NCBI GenBank assembly: GCA_905612355.1
Contig: CAJQRU010000020.1
Location: forward strand, 1-56,533
Length of the DNA: 56,533 nucleotides
From: an uncultured Gammaproteobacteria bacterium
GTDB lineage: Bacteria > Pseudomonadota > Gammaproteobacteria > Arenicellales > UBA868
Direction: 5' to 3'
Shown here: positions 8,277 to 16,983 of the stretch, piece after piece
Layout: each line of letters starts with the position of its first letter
How positions within the stretch are numbered: the stretch's first letter is position 1
Made by a program: the position numbers and the translations under genes
Notes under the pieces: model-generated
Databases searched by the model: none
The model's input: only the letters and a program-made list of their open reading frames with translations
Told to the model about the DNA's origin: nothing

Positions 8277-9808
8277 GCGCGTCCGTATACTCTTGGTGCC
8301 ACAAAAAAATAACGAAACTCGGTTTCTTTCACTGGCGCCAAGCGGGACCCCGCGCCAGTCACCAACAGATCAATCCAGTGATGTCCGGGAAAACGTTTTG
8401 TTCCTTTTGCAAGACAGACTGTGTCAGTCAACAAGCAGACCACTGCGATACCGTGCTCATCAATTCCGGCAGGCTCAACCCACGGACTCTTTTTAAAGTT
8501 CAGGTGCTGCAACACGGAAGGATGATCGAGCGAATGAAACGCAATACTGTCTGGTGCCACCAGCCCGCCGGCGACCAAACGCAGCGGTGCGCCGTACGCT
8601 GTGTGCCATGACTTTGTGATCGTTCCTGCCAATTCCTTTCCCGGAAAGGAATTGGCCTCATTTGTAATCCAACCCAAACCATGCGCAGTTAATATGGCTA
8701 TCGGAAGCAGCATGACCCAGACAAAGGCGGCCGCTACCACTCTTCGACAATGCACGACCGACAGACGGGTCGGGCACTGAAAAACCAACAGTAGGCCAAC
8801 CATCCCCAGGACCGGCCCACCCCATCGACTGGATATGTCCACGCCAAGCAACAGGCCGGGTACAGTGGTAGCCACTAAAGGAAACAAAGTCACCATATAA
8901 ATCAAAGCATGAGAACCCTGCCAGGAAACGCTTTTGAATAAGTGATACCAGCGATGAGATGATTGATCATCGCGTGTGGCTAACACGAACACGATAAATG
9001 CCGGCAGTGCGTAAACCAACTGTGCTAGAAAAAATTTTACTGGGGGCCAACGCCAGGCGAGCGATGAGAAATTAAAATAATCACCAATGTGTTCAATGGT
9101 GCCAACTTTGTTCAAGATCACATGTTGCGCATGCAAAGCCATGACAACCAGAAATAATGTCACTGCAACATAGGGGCCTCGCGTGCGCCAGGTTGCTCTG
9201 CCCCGCGCCGTCAGCACAAAAACCAACCCGATCGCGACCAGCAATGTGACGGAGTAGTACTTGCATAACATCGATGCCATGGCCAGCAGACTGAGCCCAA
9301 CCCAATCCGAAAGACGCTGTCGATGCAGTGCGAAGTAAGCAAACAATGTGGTCAACGCCCACAGCGAAATCAACAACGCACTGTGGTTGAATCGTTGACT
9401 CAGAAAACTGTAGTAGGGAATAAATTCGAGCAAACACACAGCAGCCAATGCTACTCGAGCGCTGAAGAATTGCCTTGCCAAGAACCAGATAGCAGTCAAC
9501 GCGAGCGCGATGTTCACCTGTGACAGCACGACGTAGGACAGGTTGTTGATGCCGAAAATCTTCAAGAACCCAGCCACCACCCAGGGGACGAGTGGTGGAT
9601 GTAACGGATAGGACCACTGCCATTCCTGCCCCCAAGCAAAATGCATCATGCTGTCGCTGTCTAACTCATGACGTGTCAGCCCGGGAACTAACGACCACAT
9701 CACGACGTGCAATGCAATAAACAAGAAAAACGTGTGGCCCGCGTACTCATCGCTGACCGCACGCTGACAAATCATCTGAATCGACTTATCCATAACCAGT
9801 GTCAGCAA
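8270..9808 (-). CDS. GT39-type membrane glycosyltransferase
   Basis: A 512-residue polytopic inner-membrane protein of the PMT/ArnT class (GT-C fold). After the first membrane helix the periplasmic loop carries the acidic ELDSDS motif expected to bind the lipid-linked sugar donor, then HFAWGQEW and HPPL, followed by about ten further hydrophobic helices and a soluble C-terminal domain of about 130 residues. Such enzymes move a sugar from a polyprenyl carrier onto lipid A, protein or another lipid. Either the first Met or Met6 (MDKSIQM, at 9793) could be the start. It is monocistronic and does not obviously belong to the neighbouring catabolic genes. Confidence 0.85.
   Translation of the reverse strand: MLTLVMDKSIQMICQRAVSDEYAGHTFFLFIALHVVMWSLVPGLTRHELDSDSMMHFAWGQEWQWSYPLHPPLVPWVVAGFLKIFGINNLSYVVLSQVNIALALTAIWFLARQFFSARVALAAVCLLEFIPYYSFLSQRFNHSALLISLWALTTLFAYFALHRQRLSDWVGLSLLAMASMLCKYYSVTLLVAIGLVFVLTARGRATWRTRGPYVAVTLFLVVMALHAQHVILNKVGTIEHIGDYFNFSSLAWRWPPVKFFLAQLVYALPAFIVFVLATRDDQSSHRWYHLFKSVSWQGSHALIYMVTLFPLVATTVPGLLLGVDISSRWGGPVLGMVGLLLVFQCPTRLSVVHCRRVVAAAFVWVMLLPIAILTAHGLGWITNEANSFPGKELAGTITKSWHTAYGAPLRLVAGGLVAPDSIAFHSLDHPSVLQHLNFKKSPWVEPAGIDEHGIAVVCLLTDTVCLAKGTKRFPGHHWIDLLVTGAGSRLAPVKETEFRYFFVAPRVYGRAQ
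8628..8656. repeat. perfect 13-bp inverted repeat inside the glycosyltransferase gene
   Basis: GCCAATTCCTTTC and its exact reverse complement are separated by a 3-base loop (ccg). It lies within codons for ANSFPGKELA of the GT39 protein. It could form a strong hairpin in mRNA; there is no T-tract, so it is not a standard terminator. Confidence 0.9.
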
Positions 9809-9929
9809 TCAGTAGAAGGACGCATCATTCAAGTGGTCGTTACATCAGATTAGGCCGGCGGCCGTTATACGCAATGGAATGAATCCAGCATTCATCCGTC
9901 ACACTACCGCGCCCAACTCACCGCGGCTT

Positions 9930-10793
9930 TCATGAGGCCTCTTTTTTACGCGCGCTGCGCGTATGCACCACCAGCGCACTCATTAGCAGAGCACCACCAA
10001 TGAAGGTGCTACGAGTCGGCACCTCACCGACACCAATCCAGGTCCACAAAGGGGCAAGCATGGGTTCAGCCAATGCATAAAGCGTCAGCTCGACCGCCGG
10101 CACCGTCTGTGCCGCCGCGATGAAAAGCAATCCACCGATACCGATCTGACAAACACCCAACATCACGCACAGCAAAAGATCTTGGACAGGGATCAACAAT
10201 CCAGACTGCATAGTCGTACTCATGAGCAAGCCGACAAGCGCACCCACAACACCGGCATAAACGATTGCCGGCGTCATGTCTCGGGTTCTGCCCAAACGCA
10301 AGGCCACCGCATAACAACCAAAAAAAGACACTCCCAATAATGCCACCAGATCGCCAACCCAACCCGCGGTGTGCCAGTTGCCTCCCACCATCACCGTAAT
10401 ACCGACAATCGCGATAATGATGGCCAACCAAGTGCCCCAACGCGTCCGCTCGCCCAACACATAATGCCCGATCACAGCAGCAACAAGGGGTCCGGAAGCC
10501 ATCAGTAACGTGGCGTTAGCGACCGTGGTGTGGGTAAGCGCAAAAATATTGCAAATCATTGCCAAACCAACGAAGGCACCTGCCAGCCCCGCTTTCCAAC
10601 CCGCTAATTGAAAAACACTACCCACTCTCCCGCGGTAGCGGATTAACAAAACTATGATCGCGAATAGGGCCAGGCTACCGCTGCGATAAAAATTGATCTG
10701 CCAATGATTTGCAGACTCCATCAATCGCACTGTCACGCCAGAGATACTCCAGAATACCGGCGCCAACAGGGCGAATAGATAGTGCCGCTGCAT
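9930..10793 (-). CDS. EamA-family (DMT superfamily) transporter
   Basis: A 287-residue inner-membrane protein with ten predicted helices in two EamA repeats. The first repeat includes the LLAPVFWSISGV start and the TTVANATLLMASGPL/GERTRWGTW region; the second contains LYALAEPMLAPLWTW and FIGGALLMSALV near the end, as is typical. Members export amino acids, nucleosides or other metabolites by proton exchange; the substrate is unknown. It is the first of three EamA genes in this window. The 222 bp upstream (10794-11015) hold nothing I can identify. Confidence 0.9.
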   Translation of the reverse strand: MQRHYLFALLAPVFWSISGVTVRLMESANHWQINFYRSGSLALFAIIVLLIRYRGRVGSVFQLAGWKAGLAGAFVGLAMICNIFALTHTTVANATLLMASGPLVAAVIGHYVLGERTRWGTWLAIIIAIVGITVMVGGNWHTAGWVGDLVALLGVSFFGCYAVALRLGRTRDMTPAIVYAGVVGALVGLLMSTTMQSGLLIPVQDLLLCVMLGVCQIGIGGLLFIAAAQTVPAVELTLYALAEPMLAPLWTWIGVGEVPTRSTFIGGALLMSALVVHTRSARKKEAS

Positions 10794-11015
10794 AAGAGGG
10801 AAATCGGAAATCTAGCTCTCTAGTCGCCGCTAATTATCAACATCACGCAATAAAAGAGTAAAAAAGAAATGGTGAGGTTCCAGGAGATAGCCACCATATT
10901 GGCCTTACAAAAAGCCACTAAACGATCAATTTTTTCTTTCATTGAAGAACACTCCCACCGTCAACAGACCACGACCCATGGGCTACTCAGTGGACCCGTT
11001 GGTAACCCATGCGGC

Positions 11016-11918
11016 TCATTGCGATATTCCCGTTTCATCACCCGGCAACCAAACCTCAGTGTGGCGTGCCTCGTCACTTCTAACCTGCCATCGACCAAGC
11101 GCTACTTTGTGCAGAAACCCCTCAACAGCCGCATTAAATTTCGCTGGTTCCTCCGAATTCACCGCATGACCCGTCTTAGAAAAGATCTCTAATCCGGCGA
11201 ATGGCAGCGTGCGCTTCAGATATAAATTCATTTCCAAGGTCGGCTCATCCTCATCGCCAACCACTAACAAAGTAGGCACCTCAAGCAACCGCAGTGATTC
11301 TTCGAGATCGAGAACGCTCGGTCGCTTGGCCTGCACCTCGCGCACTGACCTTGACAGCCCCTCAGCCGAGTGCTCGGCAAGTCGCTCTGCCCATTCTCGC
11401 CAACCGCGGGGATCCTTGTCTTTGAACTGCACCCGATAAGCGCTACTCGCATAATCACCAGCGACAGCAGGCATCCCTTCTTTTTCCAACCTTTCAGCAA
11501 AGCGCTCTGCCTGGGCTGGCCAAATCTCAGCCACATCGCGTGCAGACCCATGACCACAACCTGCCACTACAAGGGATCGAGCCATCGCGGCGTGCCGGAT
11601 TCCAAAATGGAGCGCAGTGTAGGCTCCCATAGATAACCCGACTACATGCGCACGCTCAATTTCCAGGTGCCGGAGCAACGCAGCCAAGTCATCTGCAGCG
11701 CGCTCCTGAGAGTAGTCACTAGGCATCGAGGGAATATCCGATGGCGCATAACCGCGCGCGTCGAAACTGATGCATCGATACAACCGGCCAAAATAACGCA
11801 TTTGCGGCTCCCAAATGCGCGAATCACCAGTCATCTCATGCGCAAAGACCAGCGCAGTACCACTACCCACTTCCTGATAGTGTAGTTTGACTCCATCTTC
11901 ACTGACAGCAAATGGCAT
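11016..11918 (-). CDS. alpha/beta hydrolase
   Basis: A single-domain alpha/beta hydrolase of about 300 residues. The oxyanion region (LVFAHEMTGDSRIW) replaces the usual HG with HEMTG, the nucleophile elbow is GLSMGAY, the acid is in VVGDEDEPT and the His in FSKTGHAVNSEEP. The start is placed at the ATG at 11918 because GGGAG precedes it by five or six bases; an upstream in-frame start at 11945 lacks such a site. It resembles 3-oxoadipate enol-lactonase-like hydrolases in layout, but the substrate cannot be assigned. Confidence 0.88.
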   Translation of the reverse strand: MPFAVSEDGVKLHYQEVGSGTALVFAHEMTGDSRIWEPQMRYFGRLYRCISFDARGYAPSDIPSMPSDYSQERAADDLAALLRHLEIERAHVVGLSMGAYTALHFGIRHAAMARSLVVAGCGHGSARDVAEIWPAQAERFAERLEKEGMPAVAGDYASSAYRVQFKDKDPRGWREWAERLAEHSAEGLSRSVREVQAKRPSVLDLEESLRLLEVPTLLVVGDEDEPTLEMNLYLKRTLPFAGLEIFSKTGHAVNSEEPAKFNAAVEGFLHKVALGRWQVRSDEARHTEVWLPGDETGISQ

Positions 11919-12154
11919 GATCGCTCCCTTCTGATAAAACAGCACCTAAAGACTACCCCAAAAATCCCGCGTCCAATGGCTAAGGATACCAGTCTGGACC
12001 CCTGCCCCGCCGACAGGATGAGCCCAAGTACACAGCGTGGGTTAGTGAATCAATGGCGGGCCGGTCCAATTCACCAGTAGACTCACTCGTATACTACCAA
12101 CCTTCGTTTGCGCCGCCCGCCCCTGCGCTTGGACCACCAGCAATGGAGACCACC

Positions 12155-12715
12155 ATGGACTATGTCCACCCTTTACAGCCTGAGCCCATGACCGATACAA
12201 CCTTCGCAGCATTCGGGGAACTGTGGCAGGCACAGCATAGGCCGTCCGACACGCGAATTCTCGCTGCCACCGACTATCAACACGATGGACAGTCAACGGT
12301 CGGTGTGATCTGGCAACCGCAGGGCTCACTCCAGTTCACGCAACTTGAGCGCCATTTCGGTGTGACCCAGAGCTTCGTTCAACTCTCAGGTGCACCCGCG
12401 GTGGTGTGCGCGGCGCCGCCCACGGATCTGGATGATCCCCTGGCCATTCCCGTGCCCGCCGATGTGCGGGCATTCCTCATTGATCCAGGTATTGGGTATT
12501 CGTTCAAGCGCGGTACCTGGCACTCGCTTAACCGACACATACTGAAACCACCTGGCGCTACGTTTATCATTTTGAACTCGTCACCCAACCCAACGCAGTT
12601 GGTGGACTACCATTCAGGCACTGCGTCCATGTCAACCGACCTGGATATAGATCCTTCACCGACTGCGCTCCAATACCCACTCGAATCCCGTGTCATGTTT
12701 GAGATTCGACCATAA
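12155..12715 (+). CDS. ureidoglycolate lyase-like protein (AllA family)
   Basis: About 186 residues from the ATG at 12155, which is preceded by GGAG at a six-base spacing; a longer frame begins at 12053 but its first 30 residues look non-coding. The cupin-like core matches the AllA family: QLERHFGVTQSF, FLIDPGIGYSF and KRGTWHSLNRH, with His residues positioned for the metal or substrate site. AllA enzymes split ureidoglycolate to glyoxylate and urea at the end of purine catabolism. No other allantoin genes are in the window; the neighbours act on four-carbon acids, so a different ureido or hydroxy acid is conceivable. Confidence 0.75.
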   Translation: MDYVHPLQPEPMTDTTFAAFGELWQAQHRPSDTRILAATDYQHDGQSTVGVIWQPQGSLQFTQLERHFGVTQSFVQLSGAPAVVCAAPPTDLDDPLAIPVPADVRAFLIDPGIGYSFKRGTWHSLNRHILKPPGATFIILNSSPNPTQLVDYHSGTASMSTDLDIDPSPTALQYPLESRVMFEIRP

Positions 12716-12748
12716 AGAAACACTTTTCCCTGAAACTCCGTTGTCCTA

Positions 12749-13990
12749 ATGACCGTGACGTCGAAACAGCTTGGCATCATTGCGGATGATCTTTCAGGCG
12801 CAATCGAATGTGCTGCAGTGTGCCGGAGAATGGGCCATCAATCGGTCGTTTTACCGAGCATTCCTGAATCGAATCAGCCCGGACAAGCTCACGCCAGCGT
12901 TATCGTTGTCGTCACCGATAGTCGGCATCTGCCATCGATAACGGCCAGTCACTGCCTGGATGCTGCAGCCCGCTGGCTAATGCGTCAGGGTATCTATTCG
13001 TTTTATAAGAAAACTGACTCGGCAGCTCGAGGGCCGCTTGCCGCTGAACTCGCCGCGCTGGCTCGAGTTGAACCGACTTGTGCCGTCTATTTTGTGCCAG
13101 CCTTTCCGCGCTTGGGACGCACCGTGACGGATGGGATTCTTTACATCAATGGCGTACCCGTTGCCGAGACTGCCTTCGCGAAAGATCCCCGCTCGCCCAT
13201 CCATACCAGTTCGCTACTTACCTTGCTCCGCCAACAGACCGATGTACCCGTAACTCAGGCATGCGGGAAAAGGGAAGCGTCTGCCACACTGGTGCTCTGT
13301 GATGGCACGACCGATGACGATGTCCGTACATCCGTTGATACCGCTCAACGCCGCGGCGCGCGCCTCGCGGGTCCAGCGGGCGCTCTGGAGGCACTTCTGC
13401 CACACCTTGCTCTTGACGTGAGCGAACCCCTGGAAACCCGGGTAGACCGAAGTTCCGTATTAATCGTGGCTGGCAGTTGTCACCCCGTCACTCAAGCCCA
13501 GATTAACCATGCAGAATCTGCTGGGGCCTGCGTTATCCATCTGGTTCCACCTTGCTCCATGGAAAACCACCCGCTGCCCGATTCATCTAACACCTTCATC
13601 ACGATGACACAGGACGCTTGGCGTCAACACCGACCCGTCATCCTATGTACCGCCCGCCGTCCTGTCGACGTCGATGTCGCCCTCGCTGCCGCGCGTCAAC
13701 AGGGCCTTGATATCCATGTGTATACCGAGCAGATCACACAATACCTCGTCGCCACGGCCACACGCCTTCTCCATACTCTCCACCCAAGCTTGATCACGGT
13801 GTGCGGCGGAGCGACGAGCCAGGGCATGATTGATGCCCTGGGGATTAACCGATTGACCTTGCTGCGGGAGATCGAACCGGGAATAGGTCTTTGCCGAACA
13901 CACACTGGCCACATGCTGGCCATCAAGAACGGCGCATTTGGTAGAGTAGATGCGTTGACCAACCATTTTTCCCCCGCACCACCGGACTGA
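12749..13990 (+). CDS. four-carbon acid sugar kinase (DUF1537/OtnK-DtnK family)
   Basis: A 413-residue kinase of the four-carbon acid sugar kinase family. The N-terminal substrate domain starts with IIADDLSGAIE, close to the family signature IADDLTGA, and has KKTDSAARG at about residue 90; the C-terminal nucleotide domain has VCGGATSQGMIDAL near residue 350. Such enzymes phosphorylate the C4 hydroxyl of D-threonate, D-erythronate or 3-oxo-tetronate. The gene lies 18 bp before a PdxA2-type dehydrogenase, the established partner that oxidises and decarboxylates the 4-phosphate to dihydroxyacetone phosphate. Confidence 0.88.
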   Translation: MTVTSKQLGIIADDLSGAIECAAVCRRMGHQSVVLPSIPESNQPGQAHASVIVVVTDSRHLPSITASHCLDAAARWLMRQGIYSFYKKTDSAARGPLAAELAALARVEPTCAVYFVPAFPRLGRTVTDGILYINGVPVAETAFAKDPRSPIHTSSLLTLLRQQTDVPVTQACGKREASATLVLCDGTTDDDVRTSVDTAQRRGARLAGPAGALEALLPHLALDVSEPLETRVDRSSVLIVAGSCHPVTQAQINHAESAGACVIHLVPPCSMENHPLPDSSNTFITMTQDAWRQHRPVILCTARRPVDVDVALAAARQQGLDIHVYTEQITQYLVATATRLLHTLHPSLITVCGGATSQGMIDALGINRLTLLREIEPGIGLCRTHTGHMLAIKNGAFGRVDALTNHFSPAPPD

Positions 13991-14008
13991 TAACAGGACG
14001 CTAAATCG

Positions 14009-14977
14009 ATGCCATTTGGAATTACCATGGGCGACGCCTCTGGGGTCGGACCCGAAATTCTCCTTCGCGCTTACCATGCGAATCTATTGGCTAACGATGT
14101 CTTCGCTTACGGTGACGCCGCGATCCTTGCCGCTGGCGCCAAACTGCTCGAATTAGACATTTCGCTTAATGTGATTCAACAGCCCAGCGAACTCATACCC
14201 GGTACGCTCAACGTACTTGATCTTGATTGCCTGACCTCAGAGGATCTGACGCCGGGAAAAGTCAATCGAAAAGCGGGCGCCGCGGCGAGAAACTATGTGC
14301 TCCGGGCGACGGCCGATGCCCTCGCCGGAAAAATCAGCGCCATGATTACCTTGCCAATGAATAAGGAGGCCACTCGCCTGTCTGACCCCACTTTCTGTGG
14401 ACACACCGAGTTAATCGCTGCTGCTTGCGACACAGACAACTTCACCCTAATGCTGGCGACACCCGAAGTGGTGTGCACGCATGTCAGCACACATGTGTCG
14501 ATGGAAGAGAGCATCGCCCGTTGCAAAACCGATCGAGTGCTGAACGTCATCACCTTAACCCATGACACACTTCAGCGGTTTATCCCCAATCCACGTATCG
14601 CGGTTTGTGGCCTCAATGCCCATGCGGGAGAAAACGGTCTGTTCGGGATGCAGGATCTGGAAGAAATTAAACCTGCCGTTGATCAAGCAAGAATAAACGG
14701 CATTGATGCTGAAGGCCCCTTACCGGGCGACACTACTTTTTATCTCGCTGTACACCAAGATCGCTATGACGCGATCGTTTGCCAATATCATGATCAAGGT
14801 CACGCGCCTATGAAACTGCTGGCATTCGAATCTGGCGTTAATGTAACCGCGGGCCTGCCAATCATTCGTACGTCAGTCGATCATGGCACTGCCTTTGACA
14901 TTGCCTGGCAGGGCAAAGCCTTTACCGATGGACTGACACACGCAATAGATTACGCTCGAAAATTGGCCAGTGATTAG
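14009..14977 (+). CDS. pdxA2: PdxA2-type 4-phospho-threonate/erythronate dehydrogenase
   Basis: A 322-residue member of the PdxA family. Family motifs are TMGDASGVGPEI at the N-terminus, GHTELIA, CGLNAHAGENG, and the metal/substrate segment QYHDQGHAPMKLL followed by TSVDHGTAFDIA. True PdxA makes vitamin B6 from 4-hydroxythreonine phosphate; the PdxA2 branch sits beside DUF1537 kinases and oxidatively decarboxylates D-threonate or D-erythronate 4-phosphate. The tight pairing with the kinase 18 bp upstream supports the PdxA2 reading. Its end overlaps the convergent ABC-F gene by 4 bp. Confidence 0.87.
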   Translation: MPFGITMGDASGVGPEILLRAYHANLLANDVFAYGDAAILAAGAKLLELDISLNVIQQPSELIPGTLNVLDLDCLTSEDLTPGKVNRKAGAAARNYVLRATADALAGKISAMITLPMNKEATRLSDPTFCGHTELIAAACDTDNFTLMLATPEVVCTHVSTHVSMEESIARCKTDRVLNVITLTHDTLQRFIPNPRIAVCGLNAHAGENGLFGMQDLEEIKPAVDQARINGIDAEGPLPGDTTFYLAVHQDRYDAIVCQYHDQGHAPMKLLAFESGVNVTAGLPIIRTSVDHGTAFDIAWQGKAFTDGLTHAIDYARKLASD

Positions 14978-16884
14978 CGCGCATCATTGATGACCTTACT
15001 TGACTCTTCCAACTCTGCCCAGCGCTCCACTACCGCTTCCAGTTCGGCTTCGGTAACCTGCAGCCGATCCAACACCGGTCGGGTCATGTCGTACGGGTGA
15101 TCGTAAAACGCGGGCGCAGCGACTTCTTTCCGCAGCGCCTCGACCTCCCCTTCCAGGCGACTAATCGTCCCGGGTAATTTGTCGAGTTCCCGCTGAAGTT
15201 TGTAAGTGAGTCGGGACTTAGCGGTCTGCCGACCCGCTCCCGACACAGTCACCGACGGCTCATTGACCTTAGTTCCCTGTCCATCGACGGCCGCTAAGGA
15301 TCGACCGTGCCTCAACCAATCCCGATAACCACCGACATACTCGCGGACTCTTCCGTCTTGCTCAAAGACAACAATGCTGGTCACCACGTTGTCTAGAAAT
15401 TCACGGTCATGACTGACCACAATCAGGGTGCCGCTGTAATCCAACAAACGATCCTCTAACACCTCAAGTGTCTCGACGTCCAAATCGTTAGTCGGTTCAT
15501 CCAGCACTAGGAGGTTACTCGGCTGAGTAAATAAATGCGCCAAGATCACTCGATTACGCTCACCACCGGACAGTGCACCAACGGGTGTCATCGCTCGCTT
15601 CGCTGTGAACAGGAATCCCCGAAGATACCCAATGACGTGACGCCGATTGCCGCTCAATTCGATATAGTCTTTGCCCTCACCGACCACTTCGGCCACTGTT
15701 TTTTTCGGATCAAGCGAGCGACGGTGCTGATCAAAATAGCCAACCTCAATATTAACGCCCCACTTGATGCTGCCTGATTGGGGCTGCAATTCACCTGTCA
15801 GTATTCTTAATAACGTGCTTTTTCCGACGCCGTTGTTACCCACCACGCCAATCCGATCCCCGCGCAGAATGCGCATAGAAAAATCGTCCACCAGGCGGGT
15901 ATCGCCATAGCCGTAACAAACGCGGCGCGCTTCGACGATTTTCTTACCGGAACGCTCTGACTCCTCAATATGGATCCGCACTTTTCCGTCCGGAACAATC
16001 CTCGCCGCCCGTTCACGTCGCATATCGACCAACGAACGCACTCGCCCCTCATTGCGACGGCGTCTGGCTTTAATACCCTGACGAATCCACGTCTCCTCTT
16101 CCGCCAGTTTCTTATCAAACTCCGAGTTGCTGCGCTGTTCCTCACTCAAAGATTGTTCCTTATCAAGCAAGTAACGGCGGTAATCTCCTGGCCAACTTCT
16201 CAATTTTCCACGATCAATTTCAACTATGCGTGTAGCGACATTCTGGAGAAACGAACGATCATGGGTAATAAACAAAAGTGCACCCATGAAATTGTTCAAA
16301 CGGCGTTCCAACCATTCGATAGTGTCCAGATCGAGGTGGTTCGTCGGTTCATCCAGCAATAACAAATCAGGTCGCGACACCAGTGCCCGTGCCAGACAGA
16401 CTCTACGACACCATCCGCCTGATAATTCGCTCAGTAATCGATCAGTGGGCAGATCCAACTCAGAACAAACGGTGTTGACTTGTTGCTCTACGTTCCAGCC
16501 CCCGTGGGTTTCGATCTGATCCTGCAACAACTGGAGTTCTCGTAACCCCGCCGCATCAAGTGCCTGCTGAGAGAGTTCACTGTATTCCCGGCATAACGAC
16601 TGAATGGTATCGAGGCCGCCAGCAACAAATTCTGTAACCTGTTGATTAAGATCCCGAGGCAATGCCTGCTCAAGCTGACTGATGCCGATTACACTTGGCA
16701 TATTGATGTCCCCACTGTCAGGCTCCACCTCGCCGGTGACCAAGCGAAGCATCGATGTTTTACCGGCACCGTTCCGCCCGATGAGACAGACCCGCTCGCC
16801 CGCATCAATCATGAAATTCGCCTCGCGTAACAACGCGTGCGCGCCAAACTTTAAGCTGACGGCATCAAATCGAATTAATGGCAT
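14974..16884 (-). CDS. uup: ABC-F family ATPase, Uup type
   Basis: A 636-residue soluble protein with two ABC domains and no membrane segments. Walker A motifs are GRNGAGKTS (residues 36-44) and GNNGVGKST (about 350); signature motifs are LSGGWCRR and LSGGERNR; Walker B segments are LLLLDEPTNHLD and LLVLDEPTNDLD. The interdomain linker is basic, and a coiled-coil tail (KLQRELDKLPGTISRLEGEVEALRK region) ends the protein as in Uup. ABC-F proteins act on the ribosome E site; Uup also affects transposon excision and DNA structures. It is a housekeeping gene between catabolic modules. Confidence 0.92.
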   Translation of the reverse strand: MPLIRFDAVSLKFGAHALLREANFMIDAGERVCLIGRNGAGKTSMLRLVTGEVEPDSGDINMPSVIGISQLEQALPRDLNQQVTEFVAGGLDTIQSLCREYSELSQQALDAAGLRELQLLQDQIETHGGWNVEQQVNTVCSELDLPTDRLLSELSGGWCRRVCLARALVSRPDLLLLDEPTNHLDLDTIEWLERRLNNFMGALLFITHDRSFLQNVATRIVEIDRGKLRSWPGDYRRYLLDKEQSLSEEQRSNSEFDKKLAEEETWIRQGIKARRRRNEGRVRSLVDMRRERAARIVPDGKVRIHIEESERSGKKIVEARRVCYGYGDTRLVDDFSMRILRGDRIGVVGNNGVGKSTLLRILTGELQPQSGSIKWGVNIEVGYFDQHRRSLDPKKTVAEVVGEGKDYIELSGNRRHVIGYLRGFLFTAKRAMTPVGALSGGERNRVILAHLFTQPSNLLVLDEPTNDLDVETLEVLEDRLLDYSGTLIVVSHDREFLDNVVTSIVVFEQDGRVREYVGGYRDWLRHGRSLAAVDGQGTKVNEPSVTVSGAGRQTAKSRLTYKLQRELDKLPGTISRLEGEVEALRKEVAAPAFYDHPYDMTRPVLDRLQVTEAELEAVVERWAELEESSKVINDAR

Positions 16885-16983
16885 GACCTATTCCAAAGTA
16901 AACTGGGGTTACTAGCCCCAAACAGTCGGGGGGGCGAAAGATAATCGATTCCGCTTATTATTGCCGAAAAAAGGATCCATCCA

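Noticed and set aside
9093-9635. Minus-strand frame of 180 codons in another frame of the glycosyltransferase gene
   Set aside because: Same strand, other frame as the GT39 gene; lacks hydrophobic or motif structure.
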